A DNA stretch of 64,000 bases, taken from assembly GCF_900564155.1 (NCBI RefSeq), contig NZ_LS999839.1, positions 4,523,097 to 4,587,096 of the forward strand. Direction: 5' to 3'. The notes beneath the pieces are model-generated. The model searched no databases and was not told where the DNA came from. It was given only the letters and a program-made list of their open reading frames with translations. Shown in pieces: positions 63,389 to 64,000 of the stretch; position 1 is the stretch's first letter, and each line of letters opens with the position of its first letter. The stretch is from Pedobacter schmidteae. GTDB taxonomy: Bacteria > Bacteroidota > Bacteroidia > Sphingobacteriales > Sphingobacteriaceae. Position numbers and translations under genes: made by a program.

Positions 63389-64000
63389 ATGAACCGAAAA
63401 CACTTTCTTTCTTCCTTAGCGATTGCCGGGTCGGTAATAACCGGCTTTAAAGGCTGGGGCAAACCTACTGAATCTGTAAAGGAGCCTAAAATACCACCAT
63501 ATTTGAAAGCAGGAGATACCATAGGCATAACTACACCCGCCGGCTATATCACTTCCGAGCAGGTTGCGCCGGCAGTTGCACTGATGGAAAGCTGGGGATT
63601 TAAAGTTCAGGTAGGCAACAGCATAGGAAAAAGGGATTTTAGTATGGGGGGGACTGATGCCGAACGGGCTGCCGACTTCCAACAGCAACTGAACGACCCC
63701 GATATCAAAGCCATTATGTGTGCACGTGGAGGATATGGCGCCATACGTATCATCGACCAGCTCGATTTCAGTCAGTTTAAACTCAAGCCCAAATGGATTA
63801 TTGGTTTTAGTGACATTACGGTATTGCATTGTCATCTAAACCGACAACTCAATGTAGCTTCTATCCATTCAAAAATGTGTAACAGTTTCCCGTCGAACTG
63901 GGCCCTCGCCGAACCGATACAAATAGAAACCATACTTTCCATAAGACAGGTACTTAGCGGCTTGCCTATAAAATATTCGGCGCTACCAGTGAACTTCAAT
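63389..64000 (+). CDS. S66-family LD-carboxypeptidase-like protein (partial, cut by right edge)
   Basis: 204 visible residues starting MNRKHFLSSLAIAG after AGGAA (a possible ribosome site), with an N-terminal export signal (about 5-22). S66 motifs: GDTIGITTPAG (42-52), CARGGYGAIRIID (111-123) and nucleophile S141 in IGFSDITVLH, all expected of muramoyl-tetrapeptide carboxypeptidases. The C-terminal Glu/His lie past the window. Known role of the family: removing the terminal D-Ala from peptidoglycan tetrapeptides, usually in the cytoplasm. The export signal here is typical of Bacteroidota members. It does not belong to the leftward glycan cluster. Confidence 0.88.
   Translation, partial: MNRKHFLSSLAIAGSVITGFKGWGKPTESVKEPKIPPYLKAGDTIGITTPAGYITSEQVAPAVALMESWGFKVQVGNSIGKRDFSMGGTDAERAADFQQQLNDPDIKAIMCARGGYGAIRIIDQLDFSQFKLKPKWIIGFSDITVLHCHLNRQLNVASIHSKMCNSFPSNWALAEPIQIETILSIRQVLSGLPIKYSALPVNFN

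Overview
The window looks like a chromosome segment from a free-living, glycan-degrading member of the Bacteroidota, most likely family Sphingobacteriaceae (Pedobacter-like). The evidence is three SusC/SusD pairs, two FecI-type sigma / FecR anti-sigma cassettes, TAnnTTTG-type promoter candidates, few Shine-Dalgarno sequences, moderate AT richness and AT-rich intergenic DNA. Species assignment is inference. No rRNA, tRNA, CRISPR array, transposase or phage gene was seen.

Layout. 1-3.7 kb: a LytTR response regulator with the start of its membrane histidine kinase (cut by the left edge), a SAM methyltransferase, a small outer-membrane barrel and a PAP2_C-type membrane phosphatase/transferase. 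4.0-6.3 kb: a two-gene oxidoreductase (GMC flavoprotein plus Tat-lipoprotein small subunit) of the type that oxidises sugars in the periplasm. 6.5-16 kb: sigma/anti-sigma/SusC/SusD followed by an endonuclease/exonuclease/phosphatase-family enzyme and a BACON/DUF5689-like surface lipoprotein. 16.2-21.8 kb: a barrel protein, a cytoplasmic Gfo/Idh/MocA enzyme, a heterodimeric ABC exporter and a 34-residue membrane peptide. 21.9-22.04 kb: a candidate structured RNA ending in a terminator. 22-28 kb: a serine beta-lactamase-like hydrolase, a GH15 enzyme convergent with a fused trehalose-6-phosphate synthase/phosphatase, and a barrel lipoprotein. 28.3-32 kb: a large propeller/PKD/cytochrome c protein and an HD-domain protein.

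32.4-43.5 kb is a redox-flavoured second sigma/anti-sigma/SusC/SusD block: thioredoxin-like protein, FecI, FecR, SusC, SusD, a ThuA-like/DsbD-alpha-like fusion and a TlpA-like reductase, closed by a terminator with a perfect 24-bp stem. An MFS exporter follows. 45-63 kb is a glycan locus: a SusC/SusD pair without STN domain or sigma factor, a two-domain esterase, a GH109-like enzyme, a DUF1080 protein, a propeller-cytochrome c protein and a sodium/solute symporter on the plus strand. On the minus strand are a DUF6807 protein, a tandem-DUF1080 protein and a Gfo/Idh/MocA oxidoreductase. The right edge cuts an S66 LD-carboxypeptidase-like gene.

The strongest candidate for a noteworthy system is the set of periplasmic sugar redox genes: GMC dehydrogenase, three Gfo/Idh/MocA proteins, three DUF1080 (3-keto-disaccharide hydrolase family) domains in two proteins and two cytochrome c propeller proteins. 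Together they suggest glycoside breakdown through 3-keto sugars rather than only by classical glycosidases. Non-coding signals worth a second look are the 21.93-22.04 kb RNA, a phased inverted CTTCACA/TGTGAAG array at 32.17-32.28 kb, a two-level tandem repeat at 58.88-59.17 kb and a REP-like inverted pair at 63.1 kb.
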